Of a stretch of 64,000 bases of DNA, positions 17,778-27,089 are shown piece by piece. The notes below the pieces were generated by a model. It did not search any database. It saw only the letters and a list, made by a program, of their open reading frames with translations, and was not told the DNA's origin. This DNA comes from Marinobacter sp. F4218 (GTDB lineage: Bacteria > Pseudomonadota > Gammaproteobacteria > Pseudomonadales > Oleiphilaceae). Every line of letters starts with the position of its first letter. The stretch's first letter is position 1. The DNA is taken from positions 62,001 to 126,000 of the forward strand of contig NZ_JAHZIL010000005.1 in assembly GCF_019443085.1 (NCBI RefSeq), given 5' to 3'. The position numbers and the translations under genes are program-made.

Positions 17778-18494
17778 ATGGTCGAGTCTGAAATCTGTGA
17801 ACGGCGAGCGGGCTCAGGATTGCTCATTCATCCGGATTACGAGGGCAGGGTCACAGTTGACTGGTTCGATCCGGATTATTGGGGAGCGCAAGCCCAGTCT
17901 GTAAGCAGCGGAGGGCGCGGGGCTGCCTGGTTCATTGATGCCGATGGAAGCCGGCTTGTATTGCGGGAGTATCGTCGTGGTGGCCTGGTAGCCAGGCTAT
18001 CAGAAAGGGCTTACTTCTATACCCGGGAACAGGACGTGCGTTCGTTCTCGGAGTTTCGGCTGTTGAACCAACTTCACCACATGGGGCTGCCGGTACCGAA
18101 GGCAGTGGCTGCCTGGTACCGGAAAGTGTCTCCGGTGCAGTATCAAGCAGCCATTATTATTGAGAGGCTCGACGAGACGGTGCCGCTTGCCGAGCTGATT
18201 ACTCAGCTTCAGCCCGATGACTGGTATTCGTTGGGGCAGACCATTCGGCGCTTCCACGACGCTGGCGTTCGCCACGCGGATCTGAACTGCTTCAATGTCC
18301 TGGTCAAGGGATCATTGTTCTACCTGATCGACTTCGATAAGGGGCAGATAAGGCCATCCGGATCGGCATCCAACTGGAAAAATGCCAACCTTGAACGATT
18401 TGCCAGATCTCTGAGAAAAGTCGCGGGTGAAGCCGCGCAACAGAAGGTCTGGGATGCATTTATGAACGGATATAACGGGAGTCAATCCGCTTGA
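17778..18494 (+). CDS. kdkA: 3-deoxy-D-manno-octulosonic acid kinase
   Basis: Phosphorylates the Kdo residue of lipid A-Kdo in LPS inner-core assembly. At 238 aa it is standard. It is a protein-kinase-like fold with a glycine-containing start (SSGGRGAAWF), a lysine-less VLREY strand, the catalytic loop HADLNCFNVLV and the metal-binding IDFDKG. The family is known from Haemophilus, Vibrio and other bacteria with a single phosphorylated Kdo. The ATG overlaps nothing upstream; the 139-bp gap to the divergent GT9 gene must hold both promoters. First gene of a four-gene plus-strand run. Confidence 0.92.
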   Translation: MVESEICERRAGSGLLIHPDYEGRVTVDWFDPDYWGAQAQSVSSGGRGAAWFIDADGSRLVLREYRRGGLVARLSERAYFYTREQDVRSFSEFRLLNQLHHMGLPVPKAVAAWYRKVSPVQYQAAIIIERLDETVPLAELITQLQPDDWYSLGQTIRRFHDAGVRHADLNCFNVLVKGSLFYLIDFDKGQIRPSGSASNWKNANLERFARSLRKVAGEAAQQKVWDAFMNGYNGSQSA

Positions 18495-19609
18495 TCGACC
18501 AACAGAAAAATACCTCGCTGCCAGCCGTACTGTGTCTGACAGACGCATGCGACCGACCGGAGACAGAACTGTTCATCGGACTGAAGAAGGCGGGTTTCGA
18601 CGTGGACGTTATGTGCAACCCCGAGGGTCGGAACTATCAGCGGCTGGTTGATGAAGGCATGGTTGCGCAGCCGATGGCGCTGGAAAGCCGCTTCGACAAG
18701 GCCGGCATAGCCGCGATCCGGGAGCAGCTCACTAAGAAAAATTACGAGATTATTCACGCCTATAATCCTAGAGCCCTGGCCTGCGGTATTAAAGCATCGA
18801 AAGGAACCGATATCAGGATCGTTGCCTATCGCGGGGTCATCGGGAACATCAGCTTTCTCAACCCCGAGTCGTGGATAACGTTCCTTCATCCGCGGGTCAG
18901 CAAGATTGTTTGTGTTGCGGACGCCATAAAGGACTACCTGGCGAGTCTGAAGTTTCTCTGGATGCGCATTCCCGACTCGAAACTCCAGCGGATTTACAAG
19001 GGGCATGATCTTGACTGGTATCAGGCGGAGCCTGCGGATCTGAGTGAGTTTGGCGTTCAGGAAGACGACTTTGTGGTCTGTTGCACAGGGCGCAACTCAC
19101 CTCGAAAGGGATTCGATGTGCTGGTGAACGCGATGGGCGAGCTTCCGTCGGGCGTGGCGCCTCATTTGCTACTGGTGGGTGACGTGGACAAGAATGAGGA
19201 GATAAAAGAACTGGTCGCTCGGTCACCCCATTCTGAGCGAATTCATTTTACCGGCTACCGCAACGACGCCCCCGCTATTGCCGCTGCCAGTGATGTCTTT
19301 GTATTGCCATCCACAGAGCGGGAAGGGTTGCCGCGAGCGGTGATCGAGTCGATGGTTTATGGCGTCACCCCTGTTGTGACTTGTGTGGGCGGCATGCCGG
19401 AACTGGTTGAGGATGGCGTGAGCGGTCTGGTCATTCCTCCGAAAAGTAGTGCCGCGCTGGCTGAAGCGATTGAGCGTCTGTATCGCGATCGGGACTTGCT
19501 GACCCAGCTTGGTCAGGCAGCCAAGAACCGGATCGCCACTCATTTCCACACCTCCCAGACCATCCGTGAGACCGGGGATCTGTATAAGTCTTTAACAGGC
19601 AGGAACTGA
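18491..19609 (+). CDS. Glycosyltransferase family 4
   Basis: GT-B retaining glycosyltransferase (372 aa), probably extending the LPS core. The C-terminal donor domain has GRNSPRKGFDVLVNAM, the VFVLPSTEREGLPRAVIESM signature with the catalytic Glu region, and GGMPELVEDGVSGLV. The start is an unusual TTG overlapping the kdkA stop by 4 nt (TTGA) with GGGAG 12 nt upstream, indicating coupled translation. It ends directly before the next ATG. Sugar donor and linkage are unknown. Confidence 0.87.
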   Translation: MIDQQKNTSLPAVLCLTDACDRPETELFIGLKKAGFDVDVMCNPEGRNYQRLVDEGMVAQPMALESRFDKAGIAAIREQLTKKNYEIIHAYNPRALACGIKASKGTDIRIVAYRGVIGNISFLNPESWITFLHPRVSKIVCVADAIKDYLASLKFLWMRIPDSKLQRIYKGHDLDWYQAEPADLSEFGVQEDDFVVCCTGRNSPRKGFDVLVNAMGELPSGVAPHLLLVGDVDKNEEIKELVARSPHSERIHFTGYRNDAPAIAAASDVFVLPSTEREGLPRAVIESMVYGVTPVVTCVGGMPELVEDGVSGLVIPPKSSAALAEAIERLYRDRDLLTQLGQAAKNRIATHFHTSQTIRETGDLYKSLTGRN

Positions 19610-20686
19610 ATGCGCCGTTATCTGTTTTTTGTCAATCAGCCCTATTCCTACTCGATTCTTCGTCCCCTGCAGGACGAAATTCGCCGGCGAGGAGGAGAGG
19701 CGGCGTGGTTCGTGGCTGGGTGCACAGCGGAGCCCCTGGGTCCGGATGAGCGTCACCTCAAGACCGTGAAAGAGGTCATGGAGTTCAACGCCGATGCCAC
19801 CTTTGTTCCCGGAGACTGGGTTCCTTACTTTTTCCCGGGTATCAAGGTCGAGGTGTTCCATGGAATGGCGCGCAACAAACGTGGCCACAGTAGCGAAGAT
19901 GAAAGTGACCACTATCGTATCAGGGGCTGGTTTGACCTTTACTGCACTCACGCCGAGAAAGATACTGCGAAATTCCAGCAACTGGCTGAACTTAAGCAAC
20001 ATTTTGCGGTTGCCCGCACGGGCTGGCCGAAACTGGACCCGCTATTGAAAAACGCGGCACAAGGGCCGCGACCTCGTGGGCAGGGCGAGCTTCCTGTTGT
20101 GTTCTACGCATCGACTTTTAGCCGCTCCGTGACTTCGGCGCCGGCTCTAGTGAAGAAAATTGGGGAGTTGGCTTCAAGTGGCCGTTGGAAGTTTATTGTG
20201 ACACTTCATCCCAAGATGGAGCCAGCCGTAGTTGAGCAGTATCGCAAGCTTTCGGGAGATCACCTTCGCTTTGTGGAGAGTGATGAGGACTTGCTGCCGA
20301 TCCTGCCAGAAGCCGACGTCATGCTGTGCGACACGTCGTCAATCATGTTTGAATTCATGTTCCTGGATCGTCCCGTGGTTACTTTCAGGACAAAGATGCC
20401 AGGCCCCTACCTCATAGATGTGGATGACGAGCGGGATGTGGAGCCGGCACTGGAAAAAGCGCTTAATTACCCTCAGGATCTGATGGACGAGACTCGGGCG
20501 CTCTGCAATGAGCTGCACAGTTTTCGCGATGGCCGTTCCAGCGAGCGGGTTCTGGATGAGGTAGAGGATTTTCTGGTCAACAAACAGTCGGGGTTAAAAC
20601 GAAAGCCTCTAAACCTACTCAGAAAGGTCAAGGTGAGGCGTCGCTTGCGAAGGGAACTCAAGCACGGCCTTCGGCAGGTACAATGA
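19610..20686 (+). CDS. CDP-glycerol glycerophosphotransferase family protein
   Basis: GT-B-like transferase of the TagB/TagF family (358 aa), with no membrane segment. Seen are the N-terminal acceptor half (FVNQPYSYSILRPL), a TGWPKLDPLL-like motif (here RTGWPKLDPL), FIVTLHPKMEP, and the nucleotide-site pattern DVMLCDTSSIMFEFMFLDRP. Relatives transfer glycerol phosphate, but Gram-negative LPS clusters contain members whose substrate is not established. It starts immediately after the preceding stop (TGA-ATG). It may add a phospho-alcohol decoration to the core; this is inference. Confidence 0.75.
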   Translation: MRRYLFFVNQPYSYSILRPLQDEIRRRGGEAAWFVAGCTAEPLGPDERHLKTVKEVMEFNADATFVPGDWVPYFFPGIKVEVFHGMARNKRGHSSEDESDHYRIRGWFDLYCTHAEKDTAKFQQLAELKQHFAVARTGWPKLDPLLKNAAQGPRPRGQGELPVVFYASTFSRSVTSAPALVKKIGELASSGRWKFIVTLHPKMEPAVVEQYRKLSGDHLRFVESDEDLLPILPEADVMLCDTSSIMFEFMFLDRPVVTFRTKMPGPYLIDVDDERDVEPALEKALNYPQDLMDETRALCNELHSFRDGRSSERVLDEVEDFLVNKQSGLKRKPLNLLRKVKVRRRLRRELKHGLRQVQ

Positions 20687-20699
20687 GCGATTACCCTTC

Positions 20700-21746
20700 A
20701 TGACTCGGGAGCGCAAGAGCTTGAACAGCAATCGGAGTTCCATCAACGTTTTCGTTGCCAGTACACCGTTGCAGCTCATCAGCTGTTCCGAGGCTCGGGA
20801 GCATTATGGATGTTCGGCTGACTCTTGTGTATTGATTGTGGCCAGGCCTGACAACAAAGAAACGGAGTCGCAGATGGCGTTCCTGGCCGATTCGTTGGGC
20901 TGGAACGATCAGCAGACAGTATTTCTTGGAAAGACATCGTTTTATTTTAAGCTGGCCTCTATTTTCCGGAAGCTATCGAGTCGTTTGATTGCTTGCCTCT
21001 TTATCGGAAACAAGAATAGCTGGGTCCACGAGGCCTTTTATCTTGGTCTCGATAGTGGTCAGGTGGTCTTTGTCGATGATGGTCTGGCGACCGTCAAGTA
21101 CTACCATGCCATTCACGATGAAACTTTCCATTCCAGGGTTTCGAGCGGGAAGCGGCGCATCCTGGCTGCCATGGGTATTCAGCTCAACCGGGCACGTGAC
21201 ACAAGTGCTATCGCTTTTTTTACTTGCTTCCCCTTGTCTGATTCCGAACGGATAAGCGTAGAGGTTCACGATTTTCCCCTGTTTCGACGGACATTCAGAA
21301 CCCAGATGCAACGTTCGGGAAACAGGCCTGTCGTCGCCTTTCTCGGACAGCCCTTTGGAGGAATGGAGCGACTGGAGCAGCTTAAGATGCAAATGCAGCT
21401 CGTAGTCCAGCGCCACAAAGATGCTCGCATCCTGTATTTTCTCCACCGTAAGGAGGTTCCCGAGGAGCTTGAGAAGGTGCTTGGAGGCTTTCCGGTGGAA
21501 ATCCGGCAAGCGGGCCGCCCAATTGAGGTCGAGGTGGCCCTGTCCGGAGAATCTTACCTCGGGTTCTACAGTTTTGCCTCAACGGCCCTGTTCACGATCA
21601 AGAAGATTTTCCCTGAGATGCAGGTTTTCCAGATTGATGACAAGATCCTCGCATCCAGACTTCCTTACTACGACGAAATTGTCGAAATGCTTCACCAAAT
21701 TGGTGTGAAGACAACGGGTTTGCATTCGTTCGCGGTGCCGGAATAG
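20700..21746 (+). CDS. GT52/sialyltransferase-like protein
   Basis: Putative glycosyltransferase of 348 aa. The start INVFVASTPLQLISCSEA and a central FVDDGLATVKYYHA resemble GT52 and polysialyltransferase-like families, in which TPLQ and DDG motifs recur. The ending ...GFYSFASTALFTIKKIFP is also of that type (an FASTAL serine cluster). I am not certain of the family. The gene looks more AT-rich than its neighbours and has a weak ribosome site. It is convergent with the waaL fusion (6-nt gap). No CMP-sialic acid synthesis genes are in the window, so the donor is unknown. Confidence 0.55.
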   Translation: MTRERKSLNSNRSSINVFVASTPLQLISCSEAREHYGCSADSCVLIVARPDNKETESQMAFLADSLGWNDQQTVFLGKTSFYFKLASIFRKLSSRLIACLFIGNKNSWVHEAFYLGLDSGQVVFVDDGLATVKYYHAIHDETFHSRVSSGKRRILAAMGIQLNRARDTSAIAFFTCFPLSDSERISVEVHDFPLFRRTFRTQMQRSGNRPVVAFLGQPFGGMERLEQLKMQMQLVVQRHKDARILYFLHRKEVPEELEKVLGGFPVEIRQAGRPIEVEVALSGESYLGFYSFASTALFTIKKIFPEMQVFQIDDKILASRLPYYDEIVEMLHQIGVKTTGLHSFAVPE

Positions 21747-21752
21747 AGCAGG

Positions 21753-23771
21753 CTATTCCCGTGCTTTGTTACTCCTTTCCTCCCGCGACAGCGTCCATAG
21801 CCCTGCATACTTATTGAACGTGACCTGGGCATAGGTCACCGCCGTCAAGTACCCTACCGCGCCATCAAGAAATCCGAACCGGATGAAATAAACCTGAACA
21901 AAGGTCATCAGGCCTCTTAGCGTCGGGTATAGCATTGTCCGGGTTTTCTTGCCCTTGCGGTGTTTTTCCAGTGAGCCCAGCCATGCGTATTTGGCGCTTT
22001 TTTCCAGGGAGTGACCGAAATCCCGGTGCGTGTAGTGGGTCAGTCGGCCTCGCAGGGTTTTTACCTTTCGGCCCTCAGGAATCAGGATCCGTTCATGAAC
22101 CAGGGCGTCGGAAAAACTCACACCCTCGCGGCGAAACAGGCGCAGGGGCGCGCGGCCGCTGCGACCGAAGTCGAGACGCGTGCCATAGATCGTAACTGCC
22201 CAGGGCAGCTTGTAGGCATCGGCGTCGGGGTCGGCAAGATGGTGATTGATTTCCCGGGCCAGTTCCGGTGTCACACGCTCGTCGGCATCCAGTGAAAGTA
22301 CCCATTCTCCTGTCGCCTTTTCCAGGGCCCTTTGCTTCTGAATGCCGAAGCCTGGCCAATCGGTGACTTCGACTACGTCGGCATACTCTCTCGCAATTTC
22401 TGCGGTTCGGTCCGAGCTGCCGCTGTCGAGCACGATGACCTCGTCGGCTACCAGTCGCGCCGACTTCAGGCAATCGGCAATATGGGCTTCCTCGTTTTTG
22501 GTGATAATGGTCGCAGAGACCTTGCGGTTGCGCTGCCGAACATACGAAGCACTCAGTTCGTGAAACAGGGCCGAGGCAATTCCCGCGATGGCAAGCAGGT
22601 AAAAGGTCAGAAACAGATTCCGGTTGAACGTGGCTTCCGTCAAGCCAAAGAAAAAATACCCGACGCTGACAAGAACGCCCGCCGTCGCCAGGTGTGCGGT
22701 GGGGAGGTGTTTGCTGAAAAGATGCCGGGCGAAGATTGCCAGTGGGATGAAAATCACCAGTGCCCAGCTCAGGATGCCCGGGATGCCGCTGGTGGCAGCG
22801 TTGTTGAAGAAGTCGCTGTGTGCGTGCCCCGAACAGCAGGTGAGCAGGTATTGGGTCGCGTCACCATTTGCCACAGCGGATTCAATGACGTGTGTGTAGC
22901 CGCCCAAACCAACGCCGGTCCATGGATGGTCCATGAACATGTCCCAAGCCAGTCCCCAGACCTCCAAGCGTATGGCCATGCCATTATCGAGGGTACCACC
23001 GTTCATCAGCGCCTGGACGGATTGGGCCATGCGATCGCCGGAGACGATAGCCAGTGCCAGCAGGACAGGAATCAGAATCAGGCCGGCAATTCGTGCTTTC
23101 TTGCCGACAAGAGGTAGGCAGACAAGCAAAAGAAAGGGCAGTGCGACCAGATTGCTTCGGGTTTCGGAAAGCATGGATATGACTGCTGCAGAAACGCCGG
23201 CCACGGCGAACAGGGCGGCCGGGACTCTTTTCCCGGTTCGCAGGAAGAACGAAGCGCCGACCAGCGTCAGTATGCCCCCCAGTAGTGCAAGATTGCCAAA
23301 ACTTATCGGATTGATTCCACCACCGAAACGCATGGTCAGCAGGTGGTCGACGGACCACAGCTGGCTTGCCAGTGCTGATATGAAAGCGCCAATGGCCGAC
23401 AGCGAAACAAGGCCAAGAGCGACAAACATCGTTTGTGCCCGCAAGCCAATGTAGCTGAGGGCGATGACCAGTGGCCAGAACACAAGGAACCGTGCATGAG
23501 AGCCCAGGGTTTTGCTTCCCTCGTAGTCAAAGCCTTCGAACAGCCACGAGCAGACACTGACCAGAACGAAGAACCAGAACGCGAAGTGCAGCAATCGCAG
23601 TTCTTTCGGCGTGTCCCAGCCCGCCTTGTATGGGGATTTCCGGGCAATAAATACACCGCCGGCAATGGCCAGAAGCAGGGTGGCGCCCGCCAGGATGCTC
23701 GAGGACAGAAGAGCTCCGCCAAGTCCGACCAGAAGCAGCGCAGGTGGTAAAGTCCGGGAGGGCACAGTCAT
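21753..23771 (-). CDS. O-antigen ligase / family 2 glycosyltransferase fusion
   Basis: A 672-aa protein with two parts. Residues 1-405 are a polytopic membrane domain of the O-antigen ligase/polymerase (Wzy_C) class, with the periplasmic loop motif GHAHSDFFNNAATSGIPG (315-332) and conserved Arg residues before it. Residues about 417-672 are a GT2 domain resembling WaaE/KdtX (ATIITKNEE, VLDSGSSDRT, DWPGFGIQKQ, DxD-type LDADERV near 494-500). The reading frame through the junction is clean. It would sit in the inner membrane, with the ligase site periplasmic and the GT2 domain cytoplasmic. It is the last gene of manC-lpxL-like-waaL. Ligase and glucosyltransferase roles are inferred from family. 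Confidence 0.85.
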   Translation of the reverse strand: MTVPSRTLPPALLLVGLGGALLSSSILAGATLLLAIAGGVFIARKSPYKAGWDTPKELRLLHFAFWFFVLVSVCSWLFEGFDYEGSKTLGSHARFLVFWPLVIALSYIGLRAQTMFVALGLVSLSAIGAFISALASQLWSVDHLLTMRFGGGINPISFGNLALLGGILTLVGASFFLRTGKRVPAALFAVAGVSAAVISMLSETRSNLVALPFLLLVCLPLVGKKARIAGLILIPVLLALAIVSGDRMAQSVQALMNGGTLDNGMAIRLEVWGLAWDMFMDHPWTGVGLGGYTHVIESAVANGDATQYLLTCCSGHAHSDFFNNAATSGIPGILSWALVIFIPLAIFARHLFSKHLPTAHLATAGVLVSVGYFFFGLTEATFNRNLFLTFYLLAIAGIASALFHELSASYVRQRNRKVSATIITKNEEAHIADCLKSARLVADEVIVLDSGSSDRTAEIAREYADVVEVTDWPGFGIQKQRALEKATGEWVLSLDADERVTPELAREINHHLADPDADAYKLPWAVTIYGTRLDFGRSGRAPLRLFRREGVSFSDALVHERILIPEGRKVKTLRGRLTHYTHRDFGHSLEKSAKYAWLGSLEKHRKGKKTRTMLYPTLRGLMTFVQVYFIRFGFLDGAVGYLTAVTYAQVTFNKYAGLWTLSREERSNKARE

Positions 23772-23834
23772 GTCAGGAAAATCCGAGAGTTAAAAGTGAA
23801 TAAACAGATCAGGCGTGGCACAGTGCTCACTGAA

Positions 23835-24740
23835 TCAACAGACTCGATCGCGATTGTAGGGATTGATCTCCCCGGGGGGGCGGTGACGCATGCGTTTATA
23901 TTCCCATTGGTACTGCTGAGGGATTTCAAGAACACAGTGCTCAATCGACCGGTTCAGGGCGGTTGTCGCGATAACCGGGTCCTTGTCACCCAGACGGGCT
24001 TCCGTTTTCCTGACCACGATACGGAAGCCACTGGAGTCCGGAAGGCGTTCAGCGTAGGTGATAAGAGCGTTCGCGCCGGTACGCTGAATCAGCTTGGAAA
24101 CCAGGGTCATGGTTTTCACTTCCATGCCAAAAAAAGGGGCGAAGGCGTTGCCTTTGCCTCTGGGCGATTGGTCCGGCAATATGCCGGCTACCCCACCTTC
24201 CCGAAGTATGGAAGCCAGTCTCGCCAGTCCGCGCCGGTCACCGCGAACGAGTTCCGAGCCGAGGCGCCCGCGAACCTTGATCATATAATCTTCAAATTCG
24301 GGCATGTTGGGTGGGCTATACAGGGCGGCCATCTTGTAACGTGACGAGAAGAATAATCCGGCCAGTTCCCAGTTCCCGAGATGAGGCGCCAGAAGGATCA
24401 GTCCCTTGCCCTCGGACATGGCTTCGTCAATGAGCTCCAGGCCTTCGGTTTCCTTGATCAGAGCCAGACATCTCTGAACCGGCCATTCCCACATCAGTGG
24501 AACTTCAAGCATGGTTTGTCCGGTCTGGATCATCGAGGCCCGGGACATCGCTTCGCGTTCCGTGTCGGTTAGTTCGGGCAGGCATATGGCGAGGTTCGTA
24601 TCCGTCACCTGTCGCGACTTGGTTGGCAGTTTCCAGATCAACAGGCCCAGCCATTTTCCGATTCTCTGGGCATTGGCCAGCGATAAACCGCCGGCGATTC
24701 TCAGCAGGCCGGCGATCACGAAGTATTTGAGTTTACTCAT
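23835..24740 (-). CDS. Lysophospholipid/lipid A acyltransferase (LpxL/HtrB family)
   Basis: Membrane-anchored acyltransferase of the lipid A late-acyl family (301 aa). An N-terminal hydrophobic stretch (about 6-37) is followed by the catalytic HX4E motif in APHLGNWE, then LPDQSPRGKG, FAPFFG and the terminal YQWEYKRMRHRP. It is more distant from E. coli LpxL than the other copy (30291-31238). The start overlaps the manC stop by 4 nt (ATGA). It probably adds a secondary acyl chain to lipid A, but which chain is unknown. Confidence 0.85.
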   Translation of the reverse strand: MSKLKYFVIAGLLRIAGGLSLANAQRIGKWLGLLIWKLPTKSRQVTDTNLAICLPELTDTEREAMSRASMIQTGQTMLEVPLMWEWPVQRCLALIKETEGLELIDEAMSEGKGLILLAPHLGNWELAGLFFSSRYKMAALYSPPNMPEFEDYMIKVRGRLGSELVRGDRRGLARLASILREGGVAGILPDQSPRGKGNAFAPFFGMEVKTMTLVSKLIQRTGANALITYAERLPDSSGFRIVVRKTEARLGDKDPVIATTALNRSIEHCVLEIPQQYQWEYKRMRHRPPGEINPYNRDRVC

Positions 24741-26152
24741 TTGCGCCCGTACCGGTCCTCGTACCTGACAATGTCGTCTTCGCCGAGGTAGGAGCCCGAC
24801 TGCACCTCAATCAACTCAAGGTCGATCACCCCCGGATTCTCCAGTGAGTGCACCTGGCCAACCGGGATGTAGGTGGACTGGTTCTCTGTGACCAGATAGG
24901 TTTTTTCGCCATTGGTCACTTGCGCCGTGCCACTCACCACGATCCAGTGCTCAGCACGATGGTGGTGCATCTGAACCGAGAGTTTGGCCCCCGGCTTTAC
25001 CGTAATGCGTTTGACCTGATACCGGGCGCCGTTGTCGATGGAGTCGTATACGCCCCAGGGCCGGTAAACTTCCCGGTGGTTCATGTGCTCGTGGCGACCA
25101 TCATTGCGAATCTGTTCGACCACGGATTTCACGTCCTGCACCTTGTCCTTGTGAGCCACAAGAAGTGCATCCTTGGTTTCGATAATGACCAGGTTGTCGA
25201 CACCGACCGTTGCCACGAGCCGACTGTCGGCACGAACGAGGGTGTTGGCCGTGTCCTTGGCAATGACATCGCCGGTCAGGCTGTTGCCGGCATCGTCTTT
25301 CGAGCTGACGTCCCAGAGCGCCGACCAGGAGCCGATATCACTCCAGCCGGCATCAAGGGCGACAACAGCGGCCTTGTCGGTTTTTTCCATCACGGCGTAA
25401 TCCACCGATTCGGATGGACAGTCCGCAAACAGTTGCGGGTTTACCCGGGTGAAGTGCAGGTCCTTGCTTGCGTCGGCGATAGCGGCCCTGCAGGCCGAGA
25501 GAATGTCCGGACGGTGGGTTTCTAGTTCTCTCAGGTAGTCACGGGCAGAAAACAGGAACATGCCGCTGTTCCAGAGGTAATCGCCTGAAGTCAGGTAGGC
25601 GTTGGCCGTATTCACATCCGGCTTTTCGACGAATTTATCCACCGAATAGCAGTCGTTTGCCAGTTCGGTTCCCCGATGGATGTAGCCGTAGCCGGTTTCC
25701 GCGTGGCTTGGCACTATGCCGAAGGTGACCAGCTTTCCCTGTTCGGCCAGGGGAACGGCTTTGGCAACCCCTTTCTGGAATGCCTCGGTATCCTGGATAA
25801 GGTGGTCGGCTGCCAGAACCAGCATCAGCGGGTTGTCATTACCGGCGCGTTCACACAATTGGATGGCCGCCAGGGCAATGGCAGGAGCGGTATTGCGCCC
25901 GCAGGGTTCAAGGATGATCTGGACATCTTCCTGACCGAATTGCCGCATCTGCTCCGCCGCCAGGAACCTGTGCTCTTCATTGCAAATCAGCAGCGGTTTG
26001 TCAGCGTTCATGCCCTCAAGTCGGGCAACCGTGGATTGCAGCATGGACAGGGGACTGTCCGTCAGTTTCAGGAACTGCTTCGGATTCAATTGTCGTGACA
26101 GGGGCCAGAGCCGGGAACCGGTGCCGCCGGCCATAATGACAGGATGAATCAT
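24737..26152 (-). CDS. manC: Mannose-1-phosphate guanylyltransferase / mannose-6-phosphate isomerase
   Basis: Bifunctional type II enzyme making GDP-mannose (and mannose-6-P from fructose-6-P). At 471 aa it is the family length. The nucleotidyltransferase domain starts IMAGGTGSRLWPLSR with the FVEKPD sugar-binding region. The C-terminal cupin isomerase domain has RPWG, QMHHHRAEHW metal ligands and a YIP motif. It is first in a minus-strand operon with the acyltransferase and the waaL fusion. GDP-mannose would feed mannose-containing core, O-antigen or exopolysaccharide. Confidence 0.96.
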   Translation of the reverse strand: MIHPVIMAGGTGSRLWPLSRQLNPKQFLKLTDSPLSMLQSTVARLEGMNADKPLLICNEEHRFLAAEQMRQFGQEDVQIILEPCGRNTAPAIALAAIQLCERAGNDNPLMLVLAADHLIQDTEAFQKGVAKAVPLAEQGKLVTFGIVPSHAETGYGYIHRGTELANDCYSVDKFVEKPDVNTANAYLTSGDYLWNSGMFLFSARDYLRELETHRPDILSACRAAIADASKDLHFTRVNPQLFADCPSESVDYAVMEKTDKAAVVALDAGWSDIGSWSALWDVSSKDDAGNSLTGDVIAKDTANTLVRADSRLVATVGVDNLVIIETKDALLVAHKDKVQDVKSVVEQIRNDGRHEHMNHREVYRPWGVYDSIDNGARYQVKRITVKPGAKLSVQMHHHRAEHWIVVSGTAQVTNGEKTYLVTENQSTYIPVGQVHSLENPGVIDLELIEVQSGSYLGEDDIVRYEDRYGRK

Positions 26153-26284
26153 GAATTTACTCCGATCTTGAGTGTGAGAACGCCATGAAAAAGAACCAAT
26201 TTAGGCGCGCCATCTTACCACATGGGTATCATAATATTGTCCCGCTACAAACCGAAAACCCGCACTTTGCCATCAGGAGTCACG

Positions 26285-27073
26285 ATGAAGCTGCCACTTT
26301 CTGTTTATTTCATCACTCAGGATGAAGAGGCCCGGCTGCCTGAGTCGTTAGCGAAGGTCGCCGGCTGGGTCGATGAGATCATTGTGGTCGACTCCGGAAG
26401 TACTGACAAAACGAAAGACATTGCAGAGGAGGCTGGCGCCCGGTTTGTGCATCACGAATGGGAGGGGTTTGCATGCCAGAAGGCTTATGCCGCCTCCCTG
26501 TGTCGTAATGATTGGGTACTGGATCTGGATGCGGACGAAGTGCTGTCGGACGCGCTGGTTGCCAATATCAAGTTGCTGTTTTCCAGACCCATTGCCCCGG
26601 ACGTGGCCGGCTTCAGGATGCGCTGGGTGTTATCCCCGCCCCTGCCCGGGCATCCATTCCGGCATGACAAAACCAAGAAAATTCTCCGGCTTTATAATCG
26701 AAATCGCGCAGCCATCAAGGCGGAAAAGGATAGCAATAACGACCGTCCGCAGGTGCGGGTCGGGCGCGTGCTTGATCTGGAAGGCGATGTCCTGCACCGG
26801 ACGCTGATTTCGCTGGAGCAGATGGAACGAAAATACTGCCAACTCTCGACGGAACAGGCGCGTTTCATTGCAAACCGGGGGCGCAGTATATCCGGGGCTC
26901 GGCTGTTCGTTGAGTTCCCGTTGAAGTTCCTGAAGTATTACCTGCTGCACAAGCAGATCCTGAACGGCTGGTTTGGTTTGAGCGTCTCGATCACGGCGGC
27001 GAACCGTAACTTCATGCGTCTGGCCAAGGCAAAAGAACTGCAGCTTCTGGAACAGCTTGAGCGAAAACAGTAA
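26285..27073 (+). CDS. Glycosyltransferase family 2 (WaaE/KdtX-like)
   Basis: GT-A inverting glycosyltransferase of 262 aa, cytoplasmic. Motifs are VYFITQDEE, VVDSGSTDKTKDIA, the aromatic EWEGFACQK and the metal-binding LDLDADE, the same set as in the GT2 half of the waaL fusion. In enterobacteria WaaE adds glucose to the inner core; substrate here is unknown. The ATG at 26285 has ATCAGGAG upstream; an in-frame ATG at 26222 would add 21 unlikely residues. Divergent from manC, convergent with the next gene (16-nt gap). Confidence 0.88.
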   Translation: MKLPLSVYFITQDEEARLPESLAKVAGWVDEIIVVDSGSTDKTKDIAEEAGARFVHHEWEGFACQKAYAASLCRNDWVLDLDADEVLSDALVANIKLLFSRPIAPDVAGFRMRWVLSPPLPGHPFRHDKTKKILRLYNRNRAAIKAEKDSNNDRPQVRVGRVLDLEGDVLHRTLISLEQMERKYCQLSTEQARFIANRGRSISGARLFVEFPLKFLKYYLLHKQILNGWFGLSVSITAANRNFMRLAKAKELQLLEQLERKQ

Positions 27074-27089
27074 GCCCGAAAAGGATGCT

